Part shown: positions 34,376-45,879 of the stretch, in pieces
How the letters are laid out: each line of letters begins with the position of its first letter
Numbering within the stretch: position 1 is the stretch's first letter
NCBI GenBank assembly: GCA_034359265.1
Contig: CP136893.1
Coordinates: 46,883,501-46,947,500, forward strand
DNA: 64,000 nt
Source of the DNA: Canna indica
Taxonomy: Eukaryota; Streptophyta; Magnoliopsida; Zingiberales; Cannaceae
Reading direction: 5' to 3'
Notes under the pieces: generated by a model
Database searches by the model: none
The model's input: only the letters and a program-made list of their open reading frames with translations
Told to the model about the DNA's origin: nothing
Position numbers and translations under genes: made by a program

Positions 34376-35000
34376 GACATTCTTGTCACGACTCACGGAA
34401 CATCTGTTTGTAACGAACGATGAGATGGCCACAAATATCTTGGATGCACACATAGAGATGTGAAAGAAAAAGTCTTCGTTAATAAAGAAATTGCTGATAC
34501 AATAGGTTTTTCCCAAGCGGTGTGCCCGGTTCGGGTGTGGTTCCTCTTTACTAATGTTAGAAGAGGGAAGAAGAAGGGGAACCTGGTTGTCATCCATTGG
34601 TGGCTAGGAGAGAGCGGGCCGCTTCAAGCCTAGCTGGACTCTGGTCCATGTTTTTAGTATGAATAGTATTCGATCTACAAGTCGCTCCGGGCCGGAGACA
34701 CTTTTGAGCGCTTCTGCTTGGGTCCTGCTCGGAGGTCCCTATCATCTTCGGCTTCAGCGTCGGTGGTCGTGGCTCCTGCCTCAGCCACGTTCTCTTCCAT
34801 GGTTGATGTATCAGTCGAGCTATACTCCATAGGTGTCGTGAAAGTGCATTTTTTCTTTTGTCGGCATTGGGTGGCAGTCTTTGCTTCCCAGCATTGACGG
34901 GGGGTGTCTGAGAAGTTTTAGGTCCTAGATCTCACGAAGGATGAGCTCCTTCTTCGTGTCGAGGGAGTGTATTTTTCATATAGGGCGTTAGGCCAGGGTG
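34376..35000. other. Unassigned region beside the array
   Basis: Single-copy within the window. It contains a short minus-strand ORF (34675-34830) and no recognisable retroelement domain. Its place next to the array suggests it belongs to the same large element, possibly its leader, but this is inference. Confidence 0.3.
34675..34830 (-). CDS. Short hypothetical ORF, 51 residues
   Basis: Starts MEYSSTDTSTMEENVAEAGA and ends KVSPARSDL before TAG. It is rich in Thr, Glu and Ala, with a basic C-terminal part (PKQKRSK). I do not recognise it. It could be the start of a retroelement ORF truncated by a stop. The ATG at 34830 has another in-frame ATG ten codons later. Confidence 0.2.
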   Translation of the reverse strand: MEYSSTDTSTMEENVAEAGATTTDAEAEDDRDLRAGPKQKRSKVSPARSDL

Positions 35001-36590
35001 GCGACTTTGTAAAGGTGACACAAGAAATCCAAGTGACTTGGATTCAACTATTGTTGAGGTTACTCTCTATTTTGTTTAGACTCATTTGTATTGGAAACTC
35101 ATTTTAAAATTGGAACTTCTATTCATTGTCAAGAATTGACTTGATAAAAACTCAAGTTTGAAACTATCCACATGACATAAAGGTTATAGAAATGGCTTCC
35201 AATACTTTAGGTTCATAGAAATAGTAGACATCAAGTAGAACATTGAACATTGAACTTTTCTATGACAAGGCTCCTGCAAGTGGTACCACTGATATAACAT
35301 TATGTTTGCTCTTTAGAGGATCAACTACACAGTCCTTTTCTTCAAAAAAAGGATGTGCAACTCAGTGTTTTAGTTGCAACTTTAGAAACAATATGAATCA
35401 AGCATATTTGCAACTTTAGAAATATCAAATAACTTGCAGAGAGCCTCAAGGTGGATCAATAAAAAAGCTCCATGCAAGAGCCAAAATCATTGAGACTAAA
35501 CCAACCAACTCAAATTACTTTAACTGTCATTTCATCAAACAGATGCTGAGTATAATGACTAATCTATCGGCACGAAAGTAACTCAAGCAAAACCGAACAA
35601 GGAGTAGCAATGCAGATTAGGCAAGTTTTCTCCTTCCTTGTTTTCCCCGAAACATGTATCAAAGACTACAACACCTTTCTCAAAATGATAGGAAACTAAA
35701 AAGACCTAAAGTGAGTTGGGGGCAAGAAGGCTACATACCTTGAACCCGATTCAGCAGTGGAACTTTGAAGAACAGATTCAAGGTCATCTTGGGCGGAGAA
35801 GGCTGTCCGAAGTTATCAACCAACGGCGAAGAATAAATGGTGGCTAGAAGATACATAGTTTGAGAACTGTGAACATGACAACTAGGCAAAGAGGAAGAGT
35901 ACGTACTGGTGTGGCACTGGCAATCGTGATTAGAATAGAATAGTATTGAAAGATAATGGGATTTAGGCACCAATAACAGGTGATTAATTGCTATTAAAAG
36001 TAACCTGGCACTCTTTCCTATTACAACTATTTCATTATGTTTAGACCTTATCTTCTCTTGTTGTATGAAATAAGCACGACATGTTGTATGAAATAAGAAT
36101 GACAGATGAGACACATATGTATTAAACACTAGCCTTACAAACTTTAGAGAATTTGAAGTATCAATCATAATTTAGGTAATTGGAAGATGACAAAAGAAAC
36201 TAGTTTAGAGAATTGGAAATATCACGATAACAATCATATAAGGCCATATTTACACATTTGCTATGTAGAGACATATAGACATTCAAAGAAAAAAAGTAGA
36301 GGTAATGAGGAGCTTGAAAGTTTCAACCACTATCACCTATTAGTTATTGCAAGCACCTAATATTAATGCATGCATCTTGTGTTATCTTACAATAATAGCT
36401 GCAATTCATCTACCTCGAATAGGGGTGGGTCAAGACACCATCCCTATTTAGCGATGAAATATGCCAAGCATAACTCTGCTAGCTGCTAGCTGGTAGGAAT
36501 TTGCTAACTGAACACTCAAGGGAATTTGCAACAATAGCTACAATAACTGCTAGCTGCTAGCTACTAGTTGCTAGCAGGTAGAAATTTTCT
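35001..36590. other. Mostly unassigned low-copy DNA with an exon-like segment
   Basis: AT-rich, no retroelement domain. On the minus strand 35752-35850 reads as coding (SSPLVDNFGQPSPPKMTLNL, then NLFFKVPLLNRVQ) and is followed by GTATGT, a plausible splice donor, at about 35745-35750. A 40-bp part of it (35787-35829) is repeated in diverged form at 41456-41500. Near 36480-36590 there are imperfect GCTAGCTGCTAGCTACTAG repeats at the border of the gypsy fragment. Confidence 0.3.
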
Positions 36591-36611
36591 AGCGATGCAG
36601 ATCCACCCAGC

Positions 36612-37800
36612 ATGACTGAGATCCGCAGTTTTCTTGGGTTGATCGAGTACTACCGAAAGTTCATGTTGAACTTCTCCAGAATTGCAGCTCCTTTGACTCG
36701 ATTGACCCAGAAGAAGGTCAGATTTGATTGGGACGACAAGGGTGAGGCGAGCTTTCAGAAGCTCAAGGAATGCTTGGCGTCGGCACCCATATTGGTCGTA
36801 CCTTTCGTCTCAGGAGGGTTCGTGGTTTACTGTGATACTTCTCGGGTTGGCCTAGGCTGCGTCTTGATGCAGTTTGGCAGGGTCATAGCATATGCGTCTC
36901 GCCAGTTGAAAGTTCATTAAAAGAACTACCCGATGCACAACCTAGAGTTAGCGGCGGTGGTTTTTGCCTTGAAGCTCTGGCGGCATTATCTGTACGGGGA
37001 GACTTGCGAGATCTACACGGATCACAAGAGCCTTTAGTACTTGCTTACCCAAAAGGAGTTGAACCTTAGGCAGAGGAGGTGGTTGGAACTCTTAAAAGAT
37101 TATGACTGCACCATTATGTACCATCCAGGGAAAGCCAATATGGTAGCATATGCTCTCAGTAGAAAATCCATGGGCAGTTTGGCTCATCTGGAATCCAAGC
37201 GGAGGCCTTTAGCTCGAGAGCTGGCGCTGTGTCTAGATGGGGGTACAACCTTGTCTGTGTCAGCTTCAAGTGCCTTGGTAGCACACCTACGGGTACAATC
37301 CACATTGGTGGGTATGTTGCGTGCCACGTAGGGAGAGGATGCTTTTTGTGCGCTGACGAAGGACTTAATGTAGAGAGTCGATGCGGAGAATGAGTTCAGA
37401 TTGGACTCAGAGGGTGTGCAGAGGTTCAAGGATAGAATTATGGTGCCAGATATGGCAGAGGTGCATAGACAAGTTCTGGAGTGGGGTCATCATTCCACTT
37501 ATACGATGCACCCGGCGGTGACCAAAATGTACCGAGATCTATGGCAACATTACTGGTGGAAGGGCATGAAAGGTGAGATAGCAGAGTTTGTATCCAAATG
37601 TTTGGTCTGCCAGCAAGTGAAGGCCGAACACCTGAAGCCCGTGGGGCTGCTGCAGAACCTCGAAGTGCCTGAGTGGAAGTGGGAGAAAATCACCATGGAC
37701 CTGGTGACCAGGTTGCCTAACTCAAGAGGCGGCTTTGACTCCATTTGGGTGGTGGTGGACCGGTTAACCAAGACCGTGCACTTTATTTTAGTGAAGACTT
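36612..37800 (+). pseudogene. Gypsy pol: RT end, RNase H and integrase N-terminus
   Basis: The RT thumb/connection ([20 protein letters not shown]) leads to RNase H: VVYCDTSRVGLGCVLMQ with its catalytic Asp, then [20 protein letters not shown] with the Glu, YTDHKSL, and [13 protein letters not shown], where the family usually has ADALSR. Then comes the integrase zinc region with the His pair and C..C (HRQVLEWGHH to KCLVCQQVK). The integrase core starts with the first catalytic Asp (ITMDLVTRLP). Stops include TAG at 37035, 37329, 37371 and 37815, all at sites where the family has Gln, and a TAA near 36918. Confidence 0.88.
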
Positions 37801-38782
37801 CCTTTTCTGTGGAGTAGTACGCTCGACTGTTCCTAGGCAGGATTGTGGCGTACCACAGTACCCTAGTGATGATCATATCAAATCGAAGTACCCAGTTCAC
37901 AGCCTAATTTTGGCAATCTTTCCAAGAAGCCCTGGGCACCCAAGTGCGGTTCAGCACAACCTTCCATCCGCAGACAGACGGACAGTCTAAGAGAACCATC
38001 CAAACTCTGGAGGATATGCTAAGAGCCTATGTTTTGGATCTGGCAGGCGGTTGGGAGAAGCATCTACCATTGATTTAAATTGCCTACAAAAGTAGCATTG
38101 GTATGGCTCCCTTTGAGGCCTTGTATGGGCAGCGGTGTAGGTCTCCTGTGGGCTGGTTTGAGACCGAAGAGGCTCTCATGGTAGGCCCTGACCTAATAGA
38201 GGAGGCAGTGAGGAAAGTGCAGCTAATAAAGGAAAGATTATTGGCGGCTCAGAGTCGTCAGAAAATGTATGCTGATAAGAAAGCAAGGGCGTTGGAGTTC
38301 GCCGAGAGTGATTTGGTATTCCTAAGGGTTTCTCCTATGAAAGGGGTACTCCGATTTGGAAAGAAAGGGAAGTTGAGCCCTAGGTTCATTGGACCTTTCC
38401 CTATCCACAAGCGAAGAGGCGCAGTAGCTTATGAATTGGCTTTGCCTCCTAGTCTGAGCAGAGTTCACCCAGTTTTTCATGTGTCAATGTTCCGGAGGTA
38501 TGTGAAGGATGAATCCCATGTGATCGAGTCAACTGCGGTTGAGGTGGACACGAAGAGAGGCTAGTGGAGATACTTGACCGGCAGATCAGAAAGCTGAGGT
38601 CCAAGGAGATACCTTTGGTAAAAGTTAGGTGGGAGCACCACTCTGGGCAAGAGGCCACTTGGGAGGTAGAGCGGCACATGAGAGAGCGCTACCCTTCCTT
38701 GTTTAAAGAGCCGGTAAGTCCTTGTAACCCACCAAAATTCAAGGACGAATTTCCCATAAGGGAGGAAGGTTGTGAGACATGA
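37801..38782 (+). pseudogene. Gypsy integrase core end and chromodomain
   Basis: After the TAG at 37815 the core continues as YARLFLGRIVAYHSTLVMII, but the second catalytic Asp is Asn (ISNRSTQFT) and the usual ERTIQTLED reads KRTIQTLED, so the third catalytic residue is also changed. SSIGMAPFEALYGQRCRSP, GKLSPRFIGPFPI and RVHPVFHVSMF follow, and after a frame interruption at 38562 the chromodomain (KVRWEHHSGQEATWEVERHM). The frame ends in TGA at 38780-38782, a few codons into the LTR. Confidence 0.88.
38757..38769 (+). other. Polypurine tract of gypsy element
   Basis: AAGGGAGGAAGG immediately before the LTR start TGTGAGACA at 38771. The copy at 6706-6722 (minus) is AAGGGGGGAAGG. Confidence 0.75.
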
Positions 38783-41454
38783 ATTTTTTTCCTAATATAA
38801 AAATCTATATTTGGTGCAGCGCACCGGATCAGAGGTTAGCCGGGTCGAGTCGCGGGAATCACCTCGAGTAGAAGGTATAACCCGACCCATGGAAATATGA
38901 AGTTAAATTGGTCCAATGGTTATTTCCTTTCTTCCTTATGATGTCTTATTAAGTCAAGTTCGACTCATGAGTGCAGATTGGATCGGAGTCCGAATCAAAC
39001 TCGGATCGAACCGAGTAGAAGTCAAGTCAAGTGAGGGGCATTTGGGTCATTGGATGAGGGGAATAAAACCCCTCACCCAAGCCACCCGTGCGGCTCAAAG
39101 AGAGAGCCGCACGCAGCACATCAAGAGGGAGAGAGGAGATGGAGATCTTGTCGGCGCCGAGTTCGCGACGATGCTCGAGGAGACCGGAAGCCCATTTTCT
39201 TGAAGATTTCTTCATGATCCGATCTAGGTGAGTGGTTATCATGATTTTGAAGTGAGGCGGGTGGCCGGCCCTATGAGATTTAAAATCGGATTTTTTCTTC
39301 GCGAGTTTTCGCCAATCGACGAGTTTCTTTGAGTAGAGTTTTAAATCGATGTATGTGCATGTGATCTTATGTATTAGATCGTGGTCTTTTTTGCATTTTT
39401 GTGGACTGCCGAGTTGAGGAAATAGGGGAAAGGTCTTGCCCAAATTTTGCCCAAATTTTCCTTGCTCGTTTCGCAGCCCGTAGATCGCTTGGTGTTCATG
39501 ATATGCTAGATCTACGGCTTCATATGGTGTTCTTGCTGCAGCCATGCCCCCTTCAATTTGAGGACTCAGCCGAGCAAGGGTTTACCCTGCTTGAGTCGGC
39601 CGATCAGTGGTATGAATGTGGAGTGTGGACTGTTTGAGTTAAGATGCATGATTCCGAGTTTTGTTTCTTGTTAAACATTAGATCCGTAGACTGATGCATA
39701 TAAATTATGGATGAAATGTCAGCCCCTTCCCATCCATAGGGTTCGACCGAGCAAGAATTACCTTGCTCAAGCTTCGGCCGAGCAAGGAAAAAAAAGGAGA
39801 AACCGAATGATATGAGTACTTGTTCGTACCCTTCCGTTCGATGCTAATTCATATTCATGTTACATAATTTCTCGCCTATCATATGAATTGTTTAGTGATA
39901 GACCTTCATTATCATATTTTGGAAATGTTCTTGCTAATGCTCTTATGGATATGATGGTTATGGTATATGTATTCAAAGAAAGGTTTCATTTAATCCCTCA
40001 TATCATGTTAAATTGTTGCTATGCTTAATGTATGTTCCTTATTGCTTTAATCACTGAATTAATTACCTCTTTAATTTGGGTTCTTCATGATGTTGCTACC
40101 CATGATTAATTTGGTAAGTGCCATTGGGATATTTTTACCATGCTAGATACAATGTTCCATATATATGCAGTATATAAATTTTTATTGTTGAACCTTGTAA
40201 TTGTACATGGTAGTTGTTGTGAATTATGTTTACCGTTCTTTATTTCATATATGCTGTCCGGAAATGTTCAGGGGTGGAATTCTAAGTTCGGTTCACAGAA
40301 TTCCTCACCCAAGGTAGTGTATAACGCTAGATAACATGTAGGACATCGTAAGGTGCATAATAGATATGGAAACTGAACTAGGAAATGATACAACTTCTAG
40401 GACTTCCAGTATTCATCTTTGGAAACCTAGTATTATTAGGTGTACACGTTTTTGGAAGGGCATCATGAATTGTTGACCCCGCAGGCCGGATTAGGGCCGG
40501 ATGCGGACAACGACACGAAATATATATAAGGAAATCCTAGGATACTTGATTGTGTGATGTGCTTGAGATGGTCCGCCGAGAAGCGTGGAGGTCGAAAATG
40601 ACCAATGCTTAGCTCGACCAGTGATTGGGTCTTGAGATGTACTAGCGGGCCCGCTAGGTGTCAGACTCTAGTTGGGTGGAACTAGCTATCCCTACCCCAG
40701 ACGATGTCCGGAGGCTAGTAGACCATCCTAGTCGATGGCCCAGGATTTATTGTTTACATCTTGATATGATGTGGCCGAACAACCAGTGTATTTCTACCTT
40801 GTATGGTAGGGCCAATTATAGTCGGGATTATTATACCATGATTAGGCCCAAGGGCCGGATGCCAGTGGCTTGATAGGCCGTTATGACAGGTTTTTACCTA
40901 CATAGTTTATATAGCATGACCTATAGGGCCAGTAGTCGCATTTAAAAAAGTAACTTACCTCCCTGATTATATACAATGCTGCCTTATATGTTATGCATGA
41001 CTAACTGAGGATTATATGGAGGTTCGGAAGAACCGCTCACTGAGTCCCAAATGGATTCACAGTTTGTTTCCTTATTTTTGTAGAGCATGAGCAGTGATTG
41101 TGGCTTGTCGGCATGGTGCAGCTGGATGGCAGGTGGTGGTGCCATATCTCGTAGCAGCGTCCTTGGGTCATAGTCTAGTGTCTTAGTAGTTGTTTTTCTT
41201 TTCTGCACTGACAGTTGTGTTTTGGAAAAGTTTGTAAAATCTTGATACTTGAGATGTTCGTATTGTTACGATGTTGGTTTTCTTCTTTGGTTTGAAAGCA
41301 TATATTGTGAACTTTGAAAAATTTTAAATAAAGCTTGCATTGAGGTTTCTTTTTATCGAGATGTTTTGGTTTCTTATATGTCAATGTAGACAGTAGGCTA
41401 CAGGGTAGGATGTAGGCCCTGGCCGGTCACACTACCCTCAGTTGGGGTGTGACA
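38771..41454 (+). repeat. Gypsy 3' LTR, family A
   Basis: 2684 bp, TGTGAGACA to GGGGTGTGACA. Layout: TATA-like AATAAAACC near 39062, GA-rich leader, donor-like site TAG|GTGAGTGGTT at 39228, acceptor-like CCTTATTTTTGTAG ending at 41083. A perfect 16-bp palindrome CTAGCGGGCCCGCTAG lies at 40642-40657. The ORFs within are not conserved proteins. Confidence 0.9.
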
Positions 41455-41689
41455 TTCTTGGGCGGAGAAGGCTGTCTGAAGTCATCAACCAGCGATGAAG
41501 GATGTGCGGAGGAGGGCTCACGACGTAGTTCGCCTGGAGGCTAAGGAAGGTTAGGGATCGAGGTGGCGAGTGATCAGATTAGGGATTGCGGGTGACGAGT
41601 GAAGAGTGATCCCAACGAGTGGAGAGTGTTAACTGGGAACTATTTCCTGGGGATCGAAAATAGCTCCTAGGAAAACTATTTCCTGATTA
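41455..41689 (-). other. Exon- or leader-like segment next to the gypsy LTR
   Basis: On the minus strand it ends with coding-like text (HPSSLVDDFRQPSPPK) that matches 35787-35829 in diverged form. Upstream of it is a C-rich stretch resembling a plant 5' leader. The gypsy LTR abuts at 41454. This could be a host gene fragment or material carried by the CACTA element. Confidence 0.3.
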
Positions 41690-42050
41690 AATATATTTAA
41701 ATATATTTAATTAAGTTTTAAATTATTTTGATCAATTTTAAATATAGAACTGATTAATTATATTTTAATCAATTTTAAATATAAAACCGACAAATTATAT
41801 TTTAATGAATTTTAAATATATAACTGATTAATTAAATTTTAATCAATTATTATTTTAGTTTTTTAAAAAATAATTTTATTATTAAAATTATTATTTATTT
41901 AATAATAATTTTATTAAGTAATAATTTTGAGGGATAAAGGGTGAAAATTTTAATTATTTTATTTTTTACTTAATAATATTTTAATCAATTTTAAATATAT
42001 AACTGATTAATTATATTTTAATCAATTTTAAATATATAATTGATAAGGGA
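41690..42050. repeat. AT-rich repeat block, probably CACTA subterminal region
   Basis: Units of the form AACTGATTAATTATATTTTAATCAATTTTAAATAT recur about five times, with variants such as AACCGACAAATT. Plant CACTA elements are known to have short repeated motifs near their ends. The CACTA ORFs upstream (minus strand) make this the likely 3' end, although no CACTA terminus was seen. Confidence 0.45.
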
Positions 42051-42870
42051 TTCACAAGACTAATTAACCTTACCTTTTGTTTTTCCCATTTTCCATACTT
42101 ATTTAACTGTCACAAAACTAGGTTTCAAACAATTTTTTTCAGTCAATGAAACTAGGATCAGTTTAATATGGTTTGCTGATATTTAGCTTATATTAGTTGT
42201 AGGCGAAGATCTAGAATGTCCAAACAACAGCATCTGATGCTGAGTTGAAGTGACCCTTATAATTTAAACATATAAGTTGATATCAGAATTGGCAAAAGAC
42301 TAAAATATCATATCATATCATATCAAGGTTGGTAATTAACTTGCCCAAGAATTATTGACTTCTTACAAATCAGCTGAATGGATTGCTGACGTATATGCGT
42401 TTACCTCATTGTAAAGAATATATTGGTTGATTTCCATGTCCAATTAAAGATTGCCAAACCTCATGTAGCAGTTCCTAAAATTGTTGATCATTTAGGCATC
42501 TGGAGCATTATTTAAGCTACTCTACTGTTTTTGCTAATCCATTTTCCAAAGATACCTTCTAATTGAGATAAGTGAACATGAACATGAACAGAAGCTACCT
42601 TCTAATTGAACTTGTAAGCTCAATTTATTTTCCAATTCAGAAATTTATTCTAATTGAACAGAAGCTACCTTCTAATTGAACTCAGCTATTTCTTCAAATC
42701 AGAAATCATAATATATATTTGAATTCTTCAAGTAATTATTTAGAGTTATCTCAATTAATCAATCTAAATAATAATAGTAAATTAAAGTTAGCATACTTTT
42801 AAACAGTACGGGCAACATTACCAACTTGAATTTATCCAATTTGAACTTATACAATTTAGAGTAGAAGAAA
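42051..42870. other. AT-rich region, no gene seen
   Basis: Lies between the AT-rich repeat block and the CACTA second ORF. It includes a short direct repeat around GAAGCTACCTTCTAATTGAA (about 42590-42685). I see nothing coding. Confidence 0.35.
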
Positions 42871-43275
42871 CTAATTGGAACTTGAACTACGTATCTCAGA
42901 CTCGATCCATAATAAATCTCGATTATGGTTCAGCACCCTGGTCCATGAAGTCCACGACTCATGAAAGAAACTCTTAAGAATAACAGTCATGGCGCGGGCG
43001 ACATCATCCTGTTGAAATTTACAACTCAAGTATAACAATATTATAAGTAACAATTAATTATTTACAATTATAATAAATAAATTTTGATACTTACTTTAGA
43101 CCATTCAGCGATATTTGTCGACGCTGGTCAAACGATGAAGATACATCACCCCCCAATTAGGCCCACGAGGCCTACGACGACATCGAGTTCCTGGTAGAGG
43201 TGGTGGTATTGTCGCGGGCGATGGCGGCGGCTGAGATAGTCCTGTGCAATGAACCCTAGAACGGGCGCTCGACAT
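42871..43275 (-). pseudogene. CACTA second ORF (Ptta/En/Spm transposase-like), N-terminal remnant
   Basis: From ATG 43275 (minus) the frame gives a Pro/Arg-rich start containing RRRPRGPNWGVMYLHR and stops at 43105. The phrase RGP..G is common at the start of the plant transposase (Ptta/En/Spm) family. A possible intron has GTAAGT at 43094 and CAG at 43009 (minus). After it, DDVARAMTVILKSFFHESWT continues to LLWIESEI near 42875, resembling the family's region before its conserved core. The frame stop at 43105 shows decay or a different splice pattern. The role in CACTA transposition is as a DNA-binding partner of the TNP2-type transposase. Confidence 0.45.
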
Positions 43276-43309
43276 CTACAGATATAAATGTTGATTAGTG
43301 ATAGTCAAC

Positions 43310-45817
43310 TGTCATACCCCAATTGAGGGTAGTGTGACCGGCCAGAGCCTACATCCTACCCTGAAGCCTATTGTTTACACTGACATATAAGAAATCAGAA
43401 TATATTGATAAAAAGAAACCTCAACACAAGCTTTATTTAAAGTTTTCCAAACCAAAGAGAAAACCATCATCAGAACAAACTGAACATCTCAAATATCAAA
43501 GTTTTACAAACTTTTCCAAAACACAACTGTCACTACAGAAAAGGAAACAACTACTAAGACACTGGACTATGATGCAAGGATGCCGCTACGAGATATGGCA
43601 CCACCACCCCGCCCTCCAGCTGCACCATGCCGATAGGTCACAATCACTGCTCATGCTCTGCAAAAAAATAAGGAAACAAACTGTCAGTCCACTTGGGACT
43701 CAGTGAGCGGTTCTTGCGAACCTCCACATAATCCTCAGTTATTTAGGCATAACATATAAGGCAAGATAATATATATTCAGAGAGGTAAGTTACTTTCTAG
43801 CGTGACTATTGACCCTATGGGTCATTCTGTATAAACCATATATGTGAAAACTTGCCATCTTGGCCTATCAAGTCTTTGGCATCCGGCCCTTGGGCCTACT
43901 TATGGTATTAGAATCACGGCTACAACCGGCCCTACCATACAAGGTAGAATCACACTGGCCGACCGGCCACATCATAGCAAGATGTAAACAAGAAATCCCG
44001 GGCTGTCGATTAGGATGGTCCACTAGTCTCCGGACACCGTCTGGGGTAGGGATAGCTAGTCCCACTCAACTGGGGTCTGACACCTAGCGGGCCCGTTGGT
44101 GCATCTCAAGACCCAAACACTGGCCGAGCTAAGCATTGGTCATTTTCGACCTCCACGCTTCTCGGCGGACCATCTCAAGCACATCACACAATCAAATGTT
44201 CTAGGGTTTCCTTATATACACTTCGGGCCTTTGCCCGTATCCGGCCCTAATTCGGGCTACAGGGTCAACAAATTAATACTGCCCTTCCAAAATTGTGCAC
44301 ACCTAATAGTTCTAGGTTTCCAAAAATGATTACTAGGAGTCCTAAAAAGTTGTGTCATCTCCTAGCTAAGTTTCCATAGATGCTAAGCATCTTGCAACGT
44401 CCTACATGTTATCTAGCGTTATACGCTACCTTGGGTGAGGAATTCCATGTACCGACATTGGAATTCCACCCATGAACATTTTAGGACAGCTTATATAATT
44501 TAAAGAAAAACAAGAATAACTTACAACAACTACTATATATACCTGCGAGATTCATCAATAATCATTTATACACTACATTTAGAATTAATTTCAATAAGAA
44601 GCAACTTATAAAGCATGGTAAGATAACCATAAATTCACAACACATGAAATACTAAGCATGGTAACATATTTCATCATTTCAAAAATTAAAGAGGAATGAG
44701 CTAAGGATGGTCACTAAGCAATCTTCCTACAATTACATAAATCAATAAATTTACTTGCCATGGTTAGAGTTCTTCCTAAGTATCATCATGTCTCTATAGT
44801 TTTAGCAAGAACATTATCATAACTGAGATAAATATAGATCTATAGTTGCAAGAATCTCTAAGACAACATCAATCATATGATACAAGTTCAACTTATCTAT
44901 AAGCATGCGATCGCGAATCAAAACAACACAACCTAAAACCAAGCATGTTAAATTCGAGCAGTCCACTTTTTCTCACCCTTGCCCTTGCCCGGCCGACTCA
45001 AGCAGGGTGACCCCCTGTTCGGCTGAGTCCTCAAGGTTGAATGAGCATGGTTGTGACAATGACACGAATGATAAATCCATAGATCTAACATATACGAACA
45101 TAAAGCGATCTACGAGTTTCGAGACGAGCGAGGAAATTGGGGAAAATTTCGGCATGACCTTTTCCCTTTTTCCTCTACTCGGCTAGCCCTCAAGAACGCG
45201 AAATAAACACATTTAAAACACCAGATCATAGGAATACACAACGATTAAAGTTCTAATACGAAGAAATGCATCGATCGGCAAGAACTCGTGAGAGAAAACC
45301 CAATTTCAAATCTTATAGGGCCGGCCACCCGCCTCCCTTCAAAAACTATACTAACCACTCACCTTGATTGGATCCCCGGGAAGCCTCGATGAAGACGAGC
45401 TCTGATCTCCTCGAGAGTCGACGCAGACTTGGCGCCAACAAGATCTCCCCTCTCTCCCATTTCCCCCTTGCTCGGGCTGTGTGCGGCTCCAAGATGAGCC
45501 GCATGGCTCTTGATGAGGGATTATATTCCCTCATCCACAAATGACTCAAATGCCCCTCATATGACTTAACCTCTACTCGATTCGATCCGAGTTCGATTCG
45601 GGCTCTGATTCAATCCACACTGAAGAGTCGAACTCAACTTTAATAAACATCTTATGTATAAAAGGAAATAACCATCGAGCTAATTTAAACTTTATATTCT
45701 CATGAGTCGAGTTATATCTTCTACTCGAGGCGATTCTGCGGCTCGACCCGACTAACCCCCGATCCGGTGCGCTCCACCAAAATAGATTTTTATATTAGGA
45801 AATTTTTGGGTCTTACA
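43310..45817 (-). repeat. Solo gypsy LTR, family A, inside the CACTA element
   Basis: 2508 bp; on the minus strand TGTAAGACCC (45817) to GGGGTATGACA (43310). Flanks tcaac (43305-43309) and tcaaa (45818-45822) give a 5-bp duplication with one difference. It has an intact donor-like AAG|GTGAGTGG at 45362 and acceptor-like TTTTTTTGCAG ending at 43658 (minus), 1705 bp apart. Confidence 0.9.
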
Positions 45818-45879
45818 TCAAACAATAATATAATATAAATAATTAATAGAAAAAAGATGTAATATATATATATAACACA

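Larger units (their letters stand above)
36591..41454 (+). mobile_element. 5'-truncated gypsy chromovirus (Tekay-like) with 3' LTR
   Basis: Begins inside the reverse transcriptase end ([16 protein letters not shown]) and runs through RNase H, integrase and chromodomain to a purine tract (about 38757-38769) and a full family-A LTR (38771-41454). The front half of the element is absent. Pol is closely related to the one at 52878-55888 on the other strand. Confidence 0.88.

Noticed and set aside
39027..39545. 172-residue minus-strand ORF
   Set aside because: It covers the LTR leader and the donor-like site in antisense, and its counterpart in other LTR copies is not open.
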